Of a stretch of 44,989 nucleotides of DNA, positions 32,781 through 41,319 are shown one piece after another (position 1 is the first letter of the stretch; each line of letters starts with the position of its first letter). A program made the position numbers and the translations under genes. The stretch spans positions 1-44,989 of the forward strand of contig ONOI01000010.1 in assembly GCA_900319375.1 (NCBI GenBank), in the 5' to 3' direction. The notes under the pieces were generated by a model, which saw only the letters and a list, made by a program, of their open reading frames with translations, was not told where the DNA came from and made no database searches. The stretch is from an uncultured Bacteroidales bacterium. Its GTDB lineage: Bacteria; Bacteroidota; Bacteroidia; Bacteroidales; UBA932.

Positions 32781-33055
32781 CAACCTTCCTTGCAGCGGCG
32801 ATAGTCCTGGGCCTCGGCGTCCTCGGGATGTGCGTCTTCCTTCTGAAGAAGGACGGCGAGTTCCCGAAGTACGATGTAGGCTCCAACCCCGAGATGAAAA
32901 AGCTCGGAATCCGCTGCTTCAAGGACGAAGATGCCGAACTCCACGGCCGCCCCGTAAAATGCGACGGGAACTATTCCGACGCCTGCGAGAGCTGCCAGCT
33001 TTACAACAGTCATCCCCGAACTGATCGGGGTTCATCAACCTCCCAGTCATTATGA
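32777..33055 (+). CDS. Small membrane-anchored cysteine protein with REP-encoded tail
   Basis: 92 residues. One N-terminal membrane helix (about 4-22), then [20 protein letters not shown] and four cysteines, C47, C62, C70 and C73, the last two as CxxC. Similar short proteins with a helix, an FP-x-x-x-VG-x-N-x-M-KK-x-GI stretch and a cysteine cluster are familiar from Bacteroidota genomes, but I know no function; metal or Fe-S binding is a guess. Residues 78-86 come from a REP-like palindrome, so the C-terminus is not native. The stop overlaps der in an ATGA (33052-33055). Confidence 0.8.
   Translation: MTTFLAAAIVLGLGVLGMCVFLLKKDGEFPKYDVGSNPEMKKLGIRCFKDEDAELHGRPVKCDGNYSDACESCQLYNSHPRTDRGSSTSQSL
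33009..33036. repeat. REP-like palindrome at the 3' end of the small Cys gene
   Basis: GTCAT, CCCCGA (33014-33019), loop ACTGA, TCGGGG (33025-33030), then TTC. It shares GTCAT-n-CCCGA and GATCGGG with the minus-strand copy in ribF (18864-18838). It ends 16 nt before the der ATG and could fold in the mRNA just upstream of der. Confidence 0.75.
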
Positions 33056-34359
33056 GTCTCGTAGCCATAGTCGGCCGGCCCAATGTCGGCAAATCGACCC
33101 TCTTCAACCGCCTCGTCGGAATGCGCCAGGCAATCGTCGACCCTACCGCCGGAGTCACTCGCGACCGCCACTACGGCCGCTGCGAATGGTGCGGCCGTGA
33201 GTTCTCGGTCGTGGATACCGGCGGTTACACTACCAACTCGGAAGACGTTTTCGAAAGCGCCATCCGCGAGCAGGTCCAGATCGCGATCAGCGAGGCCGAC
33301 GTGGTTCTGTTTATGGTCGAGGCGGCCACCGGCGTCACCGACTACGACGCCGAAGTTGCAGACGTCCTGCGCCGTGCGAAAAAGCCGGTCGTGCTCTGCG
33401 TGAACAAGGTGGACAGCGGCGAAAAGATGTTCGACGCCTACCAGTTCTATTCGCTGGGACTTGGAGAAATCTACAGCATCTCTGCCGCTAACGGATCAGG
33501 AACGGGCGATCTGCTGGACGAGATCGTGAAGGTCCTCCCCGATGAGCCGGAGGTTGAGGATCCCCACAAAGATCTTCCGCGCATCGCCATAGTCGGAAAG
33601 CCTAACGTAGGTAAGTCGTCGATAACCAACGCCCTGCTCGGCGAAGAGCGCAACATAGTTACCCCCGTCGCAGGAACTACCCGCGACTCGATAGAGACTT
33701 ATTACAATAAGTTCGGCCACGAATTTATGTTGGTCGATACCGCCGGCATCCGCCGCAAGGCAAAGGTCCACGAAGACCTGGAGTTCTACTCCGTAATGCG
33801 CTCCATCCGCGCGATCGAACACTCAGACGTATGTGTGATGATGATTGACGCTACTACCGGAATGGAGGCTCAGGATATGAACATCTTCAACCTGATTCTG
33901 AAGAACAGAAAGGGTTGCGTGCTTGTCGTCAACAAATGGGACCTCTTCATCAAGGACAGCAACACCCTGCGCGACTATGAGAAGTCTCTTCGCGAGAGGA
34001 TTGCTCCGTTTACCGATGTTCCGATTATCTTCACCTCAGTCCTGAAGATGCAGCGAATCAGCGACGTACTCGACGCTGTAGCCCGCGTATACGAGAACTA
34101 TTCTAGAAAGATATCTACTGCGCGCCTCAACGAAGAGCTCCTACCGATTATCGAGGAAACTCCTCCGCCGAGCACCAAGGGCAAGTACATCAAGATCAAG
34201 TACATCACCCAGCTCCCGACGCGCTTCCCTTCGTTCGCCTTCTTCTGCAACCTTCCTCAGTACATAAAGGACCCTTACAAGCGCTTCCTGGAAAATCAGC
34301 TCCGTTCAAGATTCGACCTTACCGGCTGCCCGATCCAAATCTTCTGCAGACAGAAATAA
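33052..34359 (+). CDS. der: Ribosome biogenesis GTPase Der (EngA)
   Basis: 435 residues. Two tandem GTPase domains, each with a G1 motif (GRPNVGKST at about 8-16; GKPNVGKSS at about 182-190), G3 (DTGG, DTAG) and G4 (NKVD, NKWD), then a KH-like C-terminal domain from about 350 with [23 protein letters not shown]. Der assists 50S assembly. The last 15 codons and the stop (34315-34359) are repeated at 35053-35097 with only silent changes, and again in part after that. Confidence 0.96.
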   Translation: MSLVAIVGRPNVGKSTLFNRLVGMRQAIVDPTAGVTRDRHYGRCEWCGREFSVVDTGGYTTNSEDVFESAIREQVQIAISEADVVLFMVEAATGVTDYDAEVADVLRRAKKPVVLCVNKVDSGEKMFDAYQFYSLGLGEIYSISAANGSGTGDLLDEIVKVLPDEPEVEDPHKDLPRIAIVGKPNVGKSSITNALLGEERNIVTPVAGTTRDSIETYYNKFGHEFMLVDTAGIRRKAKVHEDLEFYSVMRSIRAIEHSDVCVMMIDATTGMEAQDMNIFNLILKNRKGCVLVVNKWDLFIKDSNTLRDYEKSLRERIAPFTDVPIIFTSVLKMQRISDVLDAVARVYENYSRKISTARLNEELLPIIEETPPPSTKGKYIKIKYITQLPTRFPSFAFFCNLPQYIKDPYKRFLENQLRSRFDLTGCPIQIFCRQK

Positions 34360-34372
34360 TTGTCACTGATTA

Positions 34373-34984
34373 TTAGAGGATATCTTCACAAACAGGCGGC
34401 TGGTACTCCAATTCAACGGAGTGAGGCCATCCTTGGACAAGGGCTATCTTCTCCCATTCATCACTCGGAGACGATGTCCAGAGCAAGCGAAGTTTTAACC
34501 CTAAAAAACCTACAATATCAATATCTGGGTTTATGGGAGATCCTGTCCCTTGTTTGTCCAATCTATCTATGGCAAATATTGATTGTTTGCCCTGTTGGTC
34601 AAACAATTGTATTCCTTCATCGTTGATTTGATAAGAGAATTCCCGGGTTTCAGAATAGTTGATAACAAAATTTCCGAATGAGATTAACCCCGTCTTATCA
34701 GATGGGTCCAAAATGAGTGCTACGTCTAAAAAAGGCTGGTATGACTGATCCCAACCGTCAGGCACATCTTCAACAACAAGATGGGTAGCATAAGATTCAT
34801 AGTACTCTGTATCAGTGTTGATAGTCGTCGTGTCAACATTAGACTCCACTTCTATAGGGACTTGTTCAAGTGAAGAGTTAGGGGTATGATTTACGACCGG
34901 CTGTTTATCTTCATTACAGGATATAACAGTAACCGTAATACAGCCTAGTAGAAATAGTAGTAATAGCCCATGATAATTCTTCAT
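34373..34984 (-). CDS. AT-rich lipoprotein gene in the der-flanked segment
   Basis: 203 residues. Signal peptide with lipobox VISC (C23), then a low-complexity Ser/Thr/Asn-rich linker and a globular part (about 70-203) with YESYATHLVVEDVPDGWD and FGNFVINYSETREFSYQIND. No family recognised. Base composition is visibly more AT-rich than the flanking genes, and the gene sits alone between direct repeats of the der end, opposite to der. It has a near-perfect promoter of its own at 34989-35020. Recent acquisition is likely; its role (surface antigen, immunity, moron-like cargo) cannot be read. Confidence 0.8.
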   Translation of the reverse strand: MKNYHGLLLLFLLGCITVTVISCNEDKQPVVNHTPNSSLEQVPIEVESNVDTTTINTDTEYYESYATHLVVEDVPDGWDQSYQPFLDVALILDPSDKTGLISFGNFVINYSETREFSYQINDEGIQLFDQQGKQSIFAIDRLDKQGTGSPINPDIDIVGFLGLKLRLLWTSSPSDEWEKIALVQGWPHSVELEYQPPVCEDIL

Positions 34985-35314
34985 AGTCCAAAGGTAAGTA
35001 TATACATCAGAAAAAACAAACTAATATGTCAATTCTATTCTGGTGCTGCTTCGACCTTACAGGCTGCCCGATCCAGATCTTCTGTAGACAGAAATAGACC
35101 TTACAGGCTGCCCGATCCAGATCTTCTGCAGATAGAAATAGCCACAGGTGAAGGCCAAAACTGCTTCGACCTGCGCGATTTTGTCACATGTCGGGGGCAA
35201 AAAAGCCTCGACCTGTAGTAGTCTTCTCTTTTCGGGAACTAATTAGTACTTCGCGGAACGAACCGGTCAGGACTTCGCGAGCCGAACTAGTTAGTACTTC
35301 GCGGACCGAACCGG
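34985..35314. other. 330-nt gene-free junction rich in repeats
   Basis: It holds, in order, the promoter of the minus lipoprotein gene, two copies of the der 3' end (35050-35140), a pair of related blocks (GGCCAAAACTGCTTCGACCT at 35153-35172 and GGGCAAAAAAGCCTCGACCT at 35195-35214, 42 nt apart), and most of the 24-nt repeat that carries the kinase stop codon (35230-35325). No credible gene or T-run terminator was seen. Confidence 0.7.
34989..35020 (-). promoter_or_regulatory. Promoter of the segment lipoprotein gene
   Basis: On minus: TTTG (35020-35017), 20 nt, TACCTTTG (34996-34989). This is a full match to the Bacteroidota promoter. The -7 box ends only 4 nt before the ATG (34984), so the mRNA is probably leaderless. 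Confidence 0.7.
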
Positions 35315-35325
35315 TCAGGACTTCG
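35230..35325 (-). repeat. Four 24-nt tandem repeats carrying the kinase stop codon
   Basis: Units at 35302-35325, 35278-35301, 35254-35277 and (diverged) 35230-35253. On the minus strand each begins CGAAGT. Units alternate: CCTGACCGGTTCG, TACTAACTAGTTCG, CCTGACCGGTTCG, TACTAATTAGTTC. In the kinase frame each unit reads AAG TCC TGA or AAG TAC TAA, so the natural stop (35317-35315) is followed by three more in-frame stops, one every eight codons. Each unit also holds a short palindrome core (ACCGGT, ACTAGT or AATTAGTT). Confidence 0.85.
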
Positions 35326-38300
35326 GGTAGCGGATGGTGAAGCAGGCGCCGCCGAGGGTGAAGCTGCGAGAGTAGGCGATGGAGGCGCCGCAGCGCTCCA
35401 GGATGCTCTTGCAGATGGAGAGGCCCAGGCCGCTGCCGCTGGACTTGGTAGTGAACTTCGGGGTGAAGAGCTTCGAAAGGTTTTCTTCACCTACTCCAGG
35501 GCCGTTGTCTTCAAAGACTATTTCGTAGTAGCCGGGATCAGTACCGTTTCTCAGAGAAACCAATACCTTAGCTCCCTGGACACCTTCGCAGGCCTGAACG
35601 GCGTTGTTCAGAATATTTACGAACACGCGGACAAGCTGAGGGCGTGGGCCCTTTACGGTAACTTCCGGTAATCCAAGATACTCGAACTTGACTCCGGGAC
35701 GGGTGTCGTACATATCGACCTCGTCGCGCAGGAGTTCATTGAGTTTAATCTCGACCGGTTCCTCGGAGTACAGCTTGGCGAAATCGGAGAACTGGTTCGC
35801 GGTTTCGGTAAGGACGTCGATATGGTCAAGAAGGATGGTAGCCATATCGTCGAATTTTGTCTGCCAGCTCGGATCGCCGTTTGCCTTGAGTCTCTGGATA
35901 CGCTGGATCTGAAGACGCATCGGGGTCAGAGGGTTCTTGATTTCATGGGCTACATTGCGGGCCATCTCGCTCCAGGCCTTGTCGCGCTCGGCCTGGGCCA
36001 GGGCCTTGGTCGAAGCGGTAAGATCTGTAACCATCCTATTATAGGACTGGACCAGCGAAGAGATTTCGTCCTGGCGGTCGTAGGAAATGTATTCGAGACG
36101 GTCTACCCCGCCGGCCTCCATCTTACGGCTCATCTCGGAGATAGGGCGGAAAGTCCTGTCTACGACGTAGGAGATGAGGGCGAGGGAAAGGAGCAACAGG
36201 ATGAAGAAAACTATGACGATACTGATAGTGTGGGTCGCGGCGTCCAGCTGGAAGTCATAGCTGCGCTCCATATAAGGCGAGGAGAAAATCGCGAGGATGT
36301 TTCCGTCTGCTCCCATCACCGGAGCATACATAGTATAAATCCAGCGGGTACCATACTTCTCTCTCTGGATGTAGTTACCCTCGCTAAGGTACATGATATG
36401 GTAATAGGCAGTTTCGTTCAGACGGCTGCCGAGAACCATCTTTTCGAAGAGCTCGGGCGAGGTCGACATAAGGATACGGCCGTCCGGGCGGAAGATGCTG
36501 ATCGGCGAGCCCGTGTTGTCCGAGACGCTTCGAATCAGGGCCATGGTCTCTCTGGAGAAGAGGACATCGCCGGAGCTGTAATTGCGCAGGCCGGCCTGGA
36601 GCATGGTGCGGATGGAGTTGCTCTTGTCCGCCATCATGGTCCGGGCGTTGGCTTCGTTGCGGCCGAAGACGAACGTGACACTGAAGGTGACGAGGATGGC
36701 CATGGTCGCGGTAAGCGAGACGGTAGTAAGGATAGTGATGGTCCGCTTGAAGGAGTTCGGGGCAAGGGGGGCACGCTCGGGCTTGCCGGAGAAAATGCTC
36801 GCGAAAAGGAAGAAAACGAGAGCGACCATCGCCAGGGCAAGGAGATTCGAGTCGACGTTCTTGTACTGGCGGGAGATGAGGATGATTTCGTCTTCGGAGA
36901 CCTGGTTCACGAAATGAAGGTAACCTCCGGAGACATAGTCGGTCTCCTTAAGCGAGCGGAAGCCGGCAAGTCTTTCTTCCGTAAGGCGGGTCGGGTAGGC
37001 ATATGAGCCCTTCAGGTACTGGCGGTCGCGGCCTTTGTACTTGGCATATGAGTACCGCGAGGGAATCTCATTGTCGCTGTTTCCAAGACCGAGAACGGAA
37101 GAGAGCGAGCGCCCGGGATCGCCGGACTTAGGCTCGATACTGACGTAGATTGTATTCTGGCCCTGATCCTCCAGATAATACTGGAAGGCTCCGACATAGC
37201 GGCTGCGCTGGCCGGGAAGAGGGGCGTAGAAGAAGTGTGAGTTCTGATCGATCCGGGTTCCGGATTCCAGTCCGAGGGCATCTGAATCCCCGCCGATCTG
37301 AACCCTGACATCATAATCCGCAAGGGCCCTGAACAGATAGTTGTCGATGATGCGTTCGCGCGCGATTCGGGCATTCTCCTCCGAGCCGGAAGCACGGCTG
37401 AGCACCTCGTCCGAGGCGATGAGCCTCTCTACCTTTTTCAGCTGCTCCTCTACAGCATTATCTCTTTCGTTCGCAAGGTTTTCGGCCCAAGACGAGATAA
37501 CCAGCTGTTCGCGCTCGAAGCCCATCGAGGTCGTTACCAGGACCAGGTACAGGGCCAGGGCAAGCGAACCTATAACACGGAACGGGAGCGAGAAAAGGTC
37601 CAGTTTGCGTCCAGGGCGACTCAGAACGGGCATCAACAACACCGTCAGAAGCATAGTCGAAGCCAGCATCAACACAAAGGTCCCGAGGACAACGGCAGAC
37701 TCCCAGGAGAGCAGGTCCAGTTTAGTCAGATCAAGGCTTATGTGGGTATATACGAATACCTTATACAGTTCGATATATGTAAAGCCGAAGATGCCGAGTA
37801 TGACTATAACATCGGATATTGTGGCGACTGTCTTACCGGCCTTGGTTTTGATTCTCTCCCAGATATTCTCCCTACACAGATACAGGCAGAGCGAAATCAT
37901 GAAGGTTATCAGGTTGATTACCAGGATAATTGATATCTGGCTTAACTCTCCTTCAGTAAGAGGATACCATTTCGCAAGGGCTACGGTAGAGAGCAGAAGC
38001 AGGCCAATCGCTACTAGCGAAGCGCGGACGCTCGGAGCGGCTTTCAACCTGATGACAATTCCTATGGCGAAAAGCAGGAACGCTATCCAGACAAGCTGGG
38101 AAGGCAATTTACTGCGCACGGGCAGCGACTCATAGACCACCTTGAAGACGGGCTGGCCGTTATAAGTGACTGCGGAGCCGTCCTGGGTGTGGAGGCTGCG
38201 GATGCTGTAGCCTTCATGGAGACGGAGCTTCTCATTTCCTTCCAGTTTCAAGCCCACCACTACTGTTACCAGTCCCCTGTCTATTCTCTTCACCAGATAG

Positions 38301-38707
38301 CTCTCCTGCTGGGCGAGCTTCATATAAGTATAGTAGGAATTGAGATCAAGGAACGGGGTCTGGACCGCTCCGCGGCGACGGTAGCGGGTCGAATATGAAC
38401 GGCGGACTATGTCGTCGTTCCCTACCGGGAACTGATTTTTCCATGACTGAAGACGGTCGCTTACATAGCGGTATACCACCATATCGCCCGGCAGTTTCCC
38501 AAGCTCCATCCACTGATCCGGCGAGCCTTCAAGGGCCTTTTCGGCGAAAGAATCAAGGGTCTTGAGGCGGCGGTTCAGGACGGTCTCCACACGGTGTGCT
38601 GCGTGAGTGGTATCTCCCTTGGCCTTAGGGATAAAGAGCGATACGGCGAACAGCAGTGCTGACGCGCCTATGAAAATGGCCGATAAGATTTTGCGACTGA
38701 CTTTCAT
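35315..38707 (-). CDS. NtrY-like multi-membrane-helix sensor histidine kinase
   Basis: 1130 residues. About ten membrane helices (7-26, 205-221, 230-247, 257-278, 299-320, 338-361, 375-395, 621-640, 656-682, 827-850) separate three probable extracytoplasmic segments (27-204, 396-620, 683-826). A HAMP region (851-905) leads to the HisKA domain with phospho-acceptor H921 in NVAHEIKNPLTPMRL, the NtrY-type H box, then an ATPase with NILNNAVQA (N box), EDNGPGVG and SGSGLGLSICK. The size is well above usual NtrY proteins (about 700-750). It overlaps rlmH by ATGA and probably pairs with the NtrC-like regulator at 41320-42468, 2.6 kb upstream. Signal unknown. Confidence 0.92.
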   Translation of the reverse strand: MKVSRKILSAIFIGASALLFAVSLFIPKAKGDTTHAAHRVETVLNRRLKTLDSFAEKALEGSPDQWMELGKLPGDMVVYRYVSDRLQSWKNQFPVGNDDIVRRSYSTRYRRRGAVQTPFLDLNSYYTYMKLAQQESYLVKRIDRGLVTVVVGLKLEGNEKLRLHEGYSIRSLHTQDGSAVTYNGQPVFKVVYESLPVRSKLPSQLVWIAFLLFAIGIVIRLKAAPSVRASLVAIGLLLLSTVALAKWYPLTEGELSQISIILVINLITFMISLCLYLCRENIWERIKTKAGKTVATISDVIVILGIFGFTYIELYKVFVYTHISLDLTKLDLLSWESAVVLGTFVLMLASTMLLTVLLMPVLSRPGRKLDLFSLPFRVIGSLALALYLVLVTTSMGFEREQLVISSWAENLANERDNAVEEQLKKVERLIASDEVLSRASGSEENARIARERIIDNYLFRALADYDVRVQIGGDSDALGLESGTRIDQNSHFFYAPLPGQRSRYVGAFQYYLEDQGQNTIYVSIEPKSGDPGRSLSSVLGLGNSDNEIPSRYSYAKYKGRDRQYLKGSYAYPTRLTEERLAGFRSLKETDYVSGGYLHFVNQVSEDEIILISRQYKNVDSNLLALAMVALVFFLFASIFSGKPERAPLAPNSFKRTITILTTVSLTATMAILVTFSVTFVFGRNEANARTMMADKSNSIRTMLQAGLRNYSSGDVLFSRETMALIRSVSDNTGSPISIFRPDGRILMSTSPELFEKMVLGSRLNETAYYHIMYLSEGNYIQREKYGTRWIYTMYAPVMGADGNILAIFSSPYMERSYDFQLDAATHTISIVIVFFILLLLSLALISYVVDRTFRPISEMSRKMEAGGVDRLEYISYDRQDEISSLVQSYNRMVTDLTASTKALAQAERDKAWSEMARNVAHEIKNPLTPMRLQIQRIQRLKANGDPSWQTKFDDMATILLDHIDVLTETANQFSDFAKLYSEEPVEIKLNELLRDEVDMYDTRPGVKFEYLGLPEVTVKGPRPQLVRVFVNILNNAVQACEGVQGAKVLVSLRNGTDPGYYEIVFEDNGPGVGEENLSKLFTPKFTTKSSGSGLGLSICKSILERCGASIAYSRSFTLGGACFTIRYPKS

Positions 38708-39174
38708 TCGTGGTGGTACGACTCTCCCTTAAGGATAGTGAGAGCGCGATAGAGCTGTTCAACAAAAATCGTGCGCACCATCTGGTGCGAAAAGGTCATT
38801 TTCGAGAGGGAGACCATTCCGCCGGCGCGCTGGTATACTTCCTGGCTGAAGCCATAGGCCCCACCAATGACAAAGACGATATCGCGGCCAGCTGTCATCC
38901 GTTTCTGAAGCCAGTCGGCGAATTCTATGGAGCGGAACTCTTTTCCGCGCTCGTCGAGCAGTATCAGATCGTCGGAGTCTTTCAAAGATTTCAGGATCAG
39001 TTTCCCCTCAGCGGTTTTGATCTGATCCCTGCTCAAAGCCGAGACATTTTTCAGTTCGGGTATTTCGCGGATCTCAAAGGGTATATAGTGGCGAAGCCTG
39101 GAAGAATACACTTCCAGGCCTTCGGATACCCACTTGATGTCGGTCTTACCGACTGTAATAAGCGAAACTCGCAA
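38704..39174 (-). CDS. rlmH: 23S rRNA (pseudouridine1915-N3)-methyltransferase RlmH
   Basis: 156 residues, SPOUT fold. LILLDERGKEFRSIEFADWLQ, FVIGGAYGFSQEVYQRA and LSKMTFSHQMVRTIFVEQLYRALTILKGESYHHE are the conserved SAM-binding knot and C-terminal motifs. It methylates pseudouridine 1915 in helix 69 of 23S rRNA. One base separates it from efp, and its stop overlaps the kinase start (ATGA). Confidence 0.97.
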   Translation of the reverse strand: MRVSLITVGKTDIKWVSEGLEVYSSRLRHYIPFEIREIPELKNVSALSRDQIKTAEGKLILKSLKDSDDLILLDERGKEFRSIEFADWLQKRMTAGRDIVFVIGGAYGFSQEVYQRAGGMVSLSKMTFSHQMVRTIFVEQLYRALTILKGESYHHE

Positions 39175-39175
39175 A

Positions 39176-39742
39176 TTAAACTCTCTGGCCGTAAGTACGG
39201 TCTGTAGTATTAACCGTAATCTTGTCTCCCTGGTTGATGAAGAGAGGAACCATAATCTTAGCTCCGGTCTCGAGGGTGACTTCCTTAAGGGCGGAGGTAG
39301 TAGCGGTATTTCCCTTTACTGCAGGCTCGGAATAGGTAACTTCGAGGGTTACGTAGGTAGGGAGTTCGCAGGTAAGGCAGCGTTCTTCGTCTCCGGTGAC
39401 GAACATCATTTCGACGTGCTGGCCTTCCTTCATAAGGTCGGAGTTCTCAACTACTTCGTGGGGCAGAGTGATCTGCTCGTAGGTTTCTTCGTGCATGAAG
39501 TTGAAAGCCTCACCGTCGTCGTAGAGGAACTGGTAGGGACGGCGCTCAACCTCGATGGTTTCGATCTTAGCGCCTGCTGTGAAGGTATTCTCCAGGATAC
39601 GGCCGTTCTCCAGGTTGCGGAGTTTGGTCTTCACGAAAGCGGGGCCCTTGCCGGGCTTTACGTGCTGGAACCATACGATCATACACGGTTTGTCGTTAAA
39701 CTTGAGATAAAGTCCGTTTTTGAAATCAGCTGTTGTTGCCAT
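39176..39742 (-). CDS. efp: Translation elongation factor P
   Basis: 188 residues, three beta-barrel domains. The tip loop HVKPGKGPAFVKTKL places K32 at the site that is modified in other bacteria; no modification enzyme is in the window. EF-P rescues ribosomes stalled on polyproline. It has its own promoter inside the 3' end of ispH and leads the efp-rlmH-kinase unit. Confidence 0.97.
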   Translation of the reverse strand: MATTADFKNGLYLKFNDKPCMIVWFQHVKPGKGPAFVKTKLRNLENGRILENTFTAGAKIETIEVERRPYQFLYDDGEAFNFMHEETYEQITLPHEVVENSDLMKEGQHVEMMFVTGDEERCLTCELPTYVTLEVTYSEPAVKGNTATTSALKEVTLETGAKIMVPLFINQGDKITVNTTDRTYGQRV

Positions 39743-39763
39743 ATAAATATTGAATTGAATTAG

Positions 39764-40630
39764 CTAAATCGTACAAATATAAATAAAATCTGCAACTTTT
39801 TCCAATAGCCAGCGGGGAGTGCTGGTTGCGCCGCTGACGCCTACAGAATCGCCGGGGCGGAACCAGGCCGGATCGATTTCCGAGACGCCTCCAACCACAT
39901 AGGTACGGGGGTTGACCGAGCGGCAGAGCTCGCTCAGGACGCGGCCGTTCGAACTGGCTTTGCCAGTGACGAACACTATCGCGTCGTGCGAGCGGGCAAA
40001 TTCCGCGAGGGCGTCGTGGCGGGTTGCGACCTGGCGGCAGATGGTGCGGTGTATCCGCAGCCCAGGAAGGCCGCCGGAGAGCAACCCGCACACCTCTTCG
40101 TAACCCACCGGGCTCATCGTCGTCTGCGAGAAGACATCGGCATCGCCTGCCGGCCCGTCGGGGAGGGAGAGCAGTTCGCGGGCCTGGTCCGCATTTTCGA
40201 CGACCCAGACGCGGCCGCGCGCGTTGCCGACCAGCCCGATCACCTCGGGATGGCCTTTCTTCCCATAAATGATGACGTCGCCCGGCGCGGCCGCGATCTT
40301 GCGCTGAATCCCAAGGACCACGGGGCAGGTGCAGTCGATAATCTCGAAGCCGAGACGGCGGAGGTTCGCGGAGGTAGAGGGGGCTTCGCCATGGGCACGG
40401 ATGATCACCGTCCTGCCCTCGCCGCCCATCTGCTCCAATTCGGCCGCGCTGACGGGTTCGAGCCCAAGGGAGGACAGGCGCTCGAGTTCGGATTCGTTGT
40501 GGACCACGGGGCCGAGCGAATAGAGGGTCCGGCCAGGGTGCGAAGCGAGAAAGTCCTCGGCGCTGCTTATCGCGCGGATCACTCCGCCGCAAAAGCCGCC
40601 GCTCGAGTCAATCTCGACCTTCTTAATCAT
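39764..40630 (-). CDS. ispH: 4-hydroxy-3-methylbut-2-enyl diphosphate reductase
   Basis: 288 residues. The three [4Fe-4S] cysteines are C14 (GGFCGGV), C102 (CTCPVV) and C198 (RTICRQ). PVVHNESE, IIRAHGE and the YGKKGHPEVIGLVG motif complete the LytB fold. Last step of the MEP isoprenoid pathway. Its start overlaps the cmk stop by 8 nt; the cmk-ispH pairing is also known as fusions or neighbours in other bacteria. Confidence 0.96.
   Translation of the reverse strand: MIKKVEIDSSGGFCGGVIRAISSAEDFLASHPGRTLYSLGPVVHNESELERLSSLGLEPVSAAELEQMGGEGRTVIIRAHGEAPSTSANLRRLGFEIIDCTCPVVLGIQRKIAAAPGDVIIYGKKGHPEVIGLVGNARGRVWVVENADQARELLSLPDGPAGDADVFSQTTMSPVGYEEVCGLLSGGLPGLRIHRTICRQVATRHDALAEFARSHDAIVFVTGKASSNGRVLSELCRSVNPRTYVVGGVSEIDPAWFRPGDSVGVSGATSTPRWLLEKVADFIYICTI
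39774..39806 (-). promoter_or_regulatory. efp promoter inside the ispH coding end
   Basis: On minus: ATTG (39806-39803), 21 nt, TATATTTG (39781-39774). The -7 box lies within the final ispH codons, giving an efp leader of about 25 nt. It lets efp, rlmH and the kinase be expressed apart from the dnaX-ispH unit. Confidence 0.65.
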
Positions 40631-41312
40631 CGTAGATATTGAACTTTCCCTTGATAAGGCCCTTCACCCAGGCGACTTCCTCGCTTATAGTCATATTCGA
40701 GTTGTCGAGGATGAAAGCATCTTTCGCACGGCTTAGGGGCGAAGTCTCGCGATGTGAGTCGATATAATCGCGCTGACGGAGGTTTTCCTTAACCTCGTCG
40801 AGATTCGGGTTCTCGCCCTTCATCACCAGTTCGTCGTAGCGGCGCTGGGCACGGACATCCGGATCTGCGGTCATAAAGATCTTTATCTCGGCGTTCGGGA
40901 AGACGGTAGTTCCGATATCTCGTCCGTCCATTATGACGCGGCCGCCCTTCGCGAGTTCGTGGAGTTTAGCGTCCACGAAACGGCGGATATAGGGCACGGT
41001 CGCGATAGGGCTGACCTGGCTGGAGACTTCCATCGAGCGAATTTCCTTCTCGATACAGCGCTCGCCGATAAAGGTCCTGTTGTCTGTAGCGAACCAAAGG
41101 TCAAGCCCTTCGAGAGCGGCCTCGAGAGCGGGGCTGATCTCGTTTTCCTTATTGATAAAGCCCTCTTCCTGAGCGAAGAGAGTAACTCCACGGTAAAGGG
41201 CGCCAGAGTCCAGATAGAGGAAGCCGAGCTCCTTTGCCATAAGCTTTGCGAACGAGCTCTTTCCGGTACTGGAAAAGCCGTCGATTGCGATGATAATATC
41301 GGGAACTATCAT
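40623..41312 (-). CDS. cmk: Cytidylate kinase
   Basis: 229 residues. P-loop AIDGFSSTGKSSFAK (about 9-23), FLYLDSGALYRGVTLFA, VIMDGRDIGTTVFPNAEIKIFMTAD and the LID RRYDE. It phosphorylates CMP and dCMP. Seven nt after the regulator gene and overlapping ispH by 8 nt. Confidence 0.96.
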   Translation of the reverse strand: MIVPDIIIAIDGFSSTGKSSFAKLMAKELGFLYLDSGALYRGVTLFAQEEGFINKENEISPALEAALEGLDLWFATDNRTFIGERCIEKEIRSMEVSSQVSPIATVPYIRRFVDAKLHELAKGGRVIMDGRDIGTTVFPNAEIKIFMTADPDVRAQRRYDELVMKGENPNLDEVKENLRQRDYIDSHRETSPLSRAKDAFILDNSNMTISEEVAWVKGLIKGKFNIYDD

Positions 41313-41319
41313 ATTGTTG

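Larger units (their letters stand above)
34312..35141 (+). repeat. Direct repeats of the der 3' end flanking a 690-bp segment
   Basis: The last 48 bp of der (34312-34359) recur at 35050-35097, then a third copy of 44 nt (35097-35140) follows directly. Against der the second copy differs at four positions, all third codon positions or in the stop (ACC/ACA, CAA/CAG, TGC/TGT, TAA/TAG). The third copy shares ACA and CAG and gains an early stop (CAG to TAG). The arrangement resembles attachment-site duplication or recombination with a second der allele. Confidence 0.85.
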
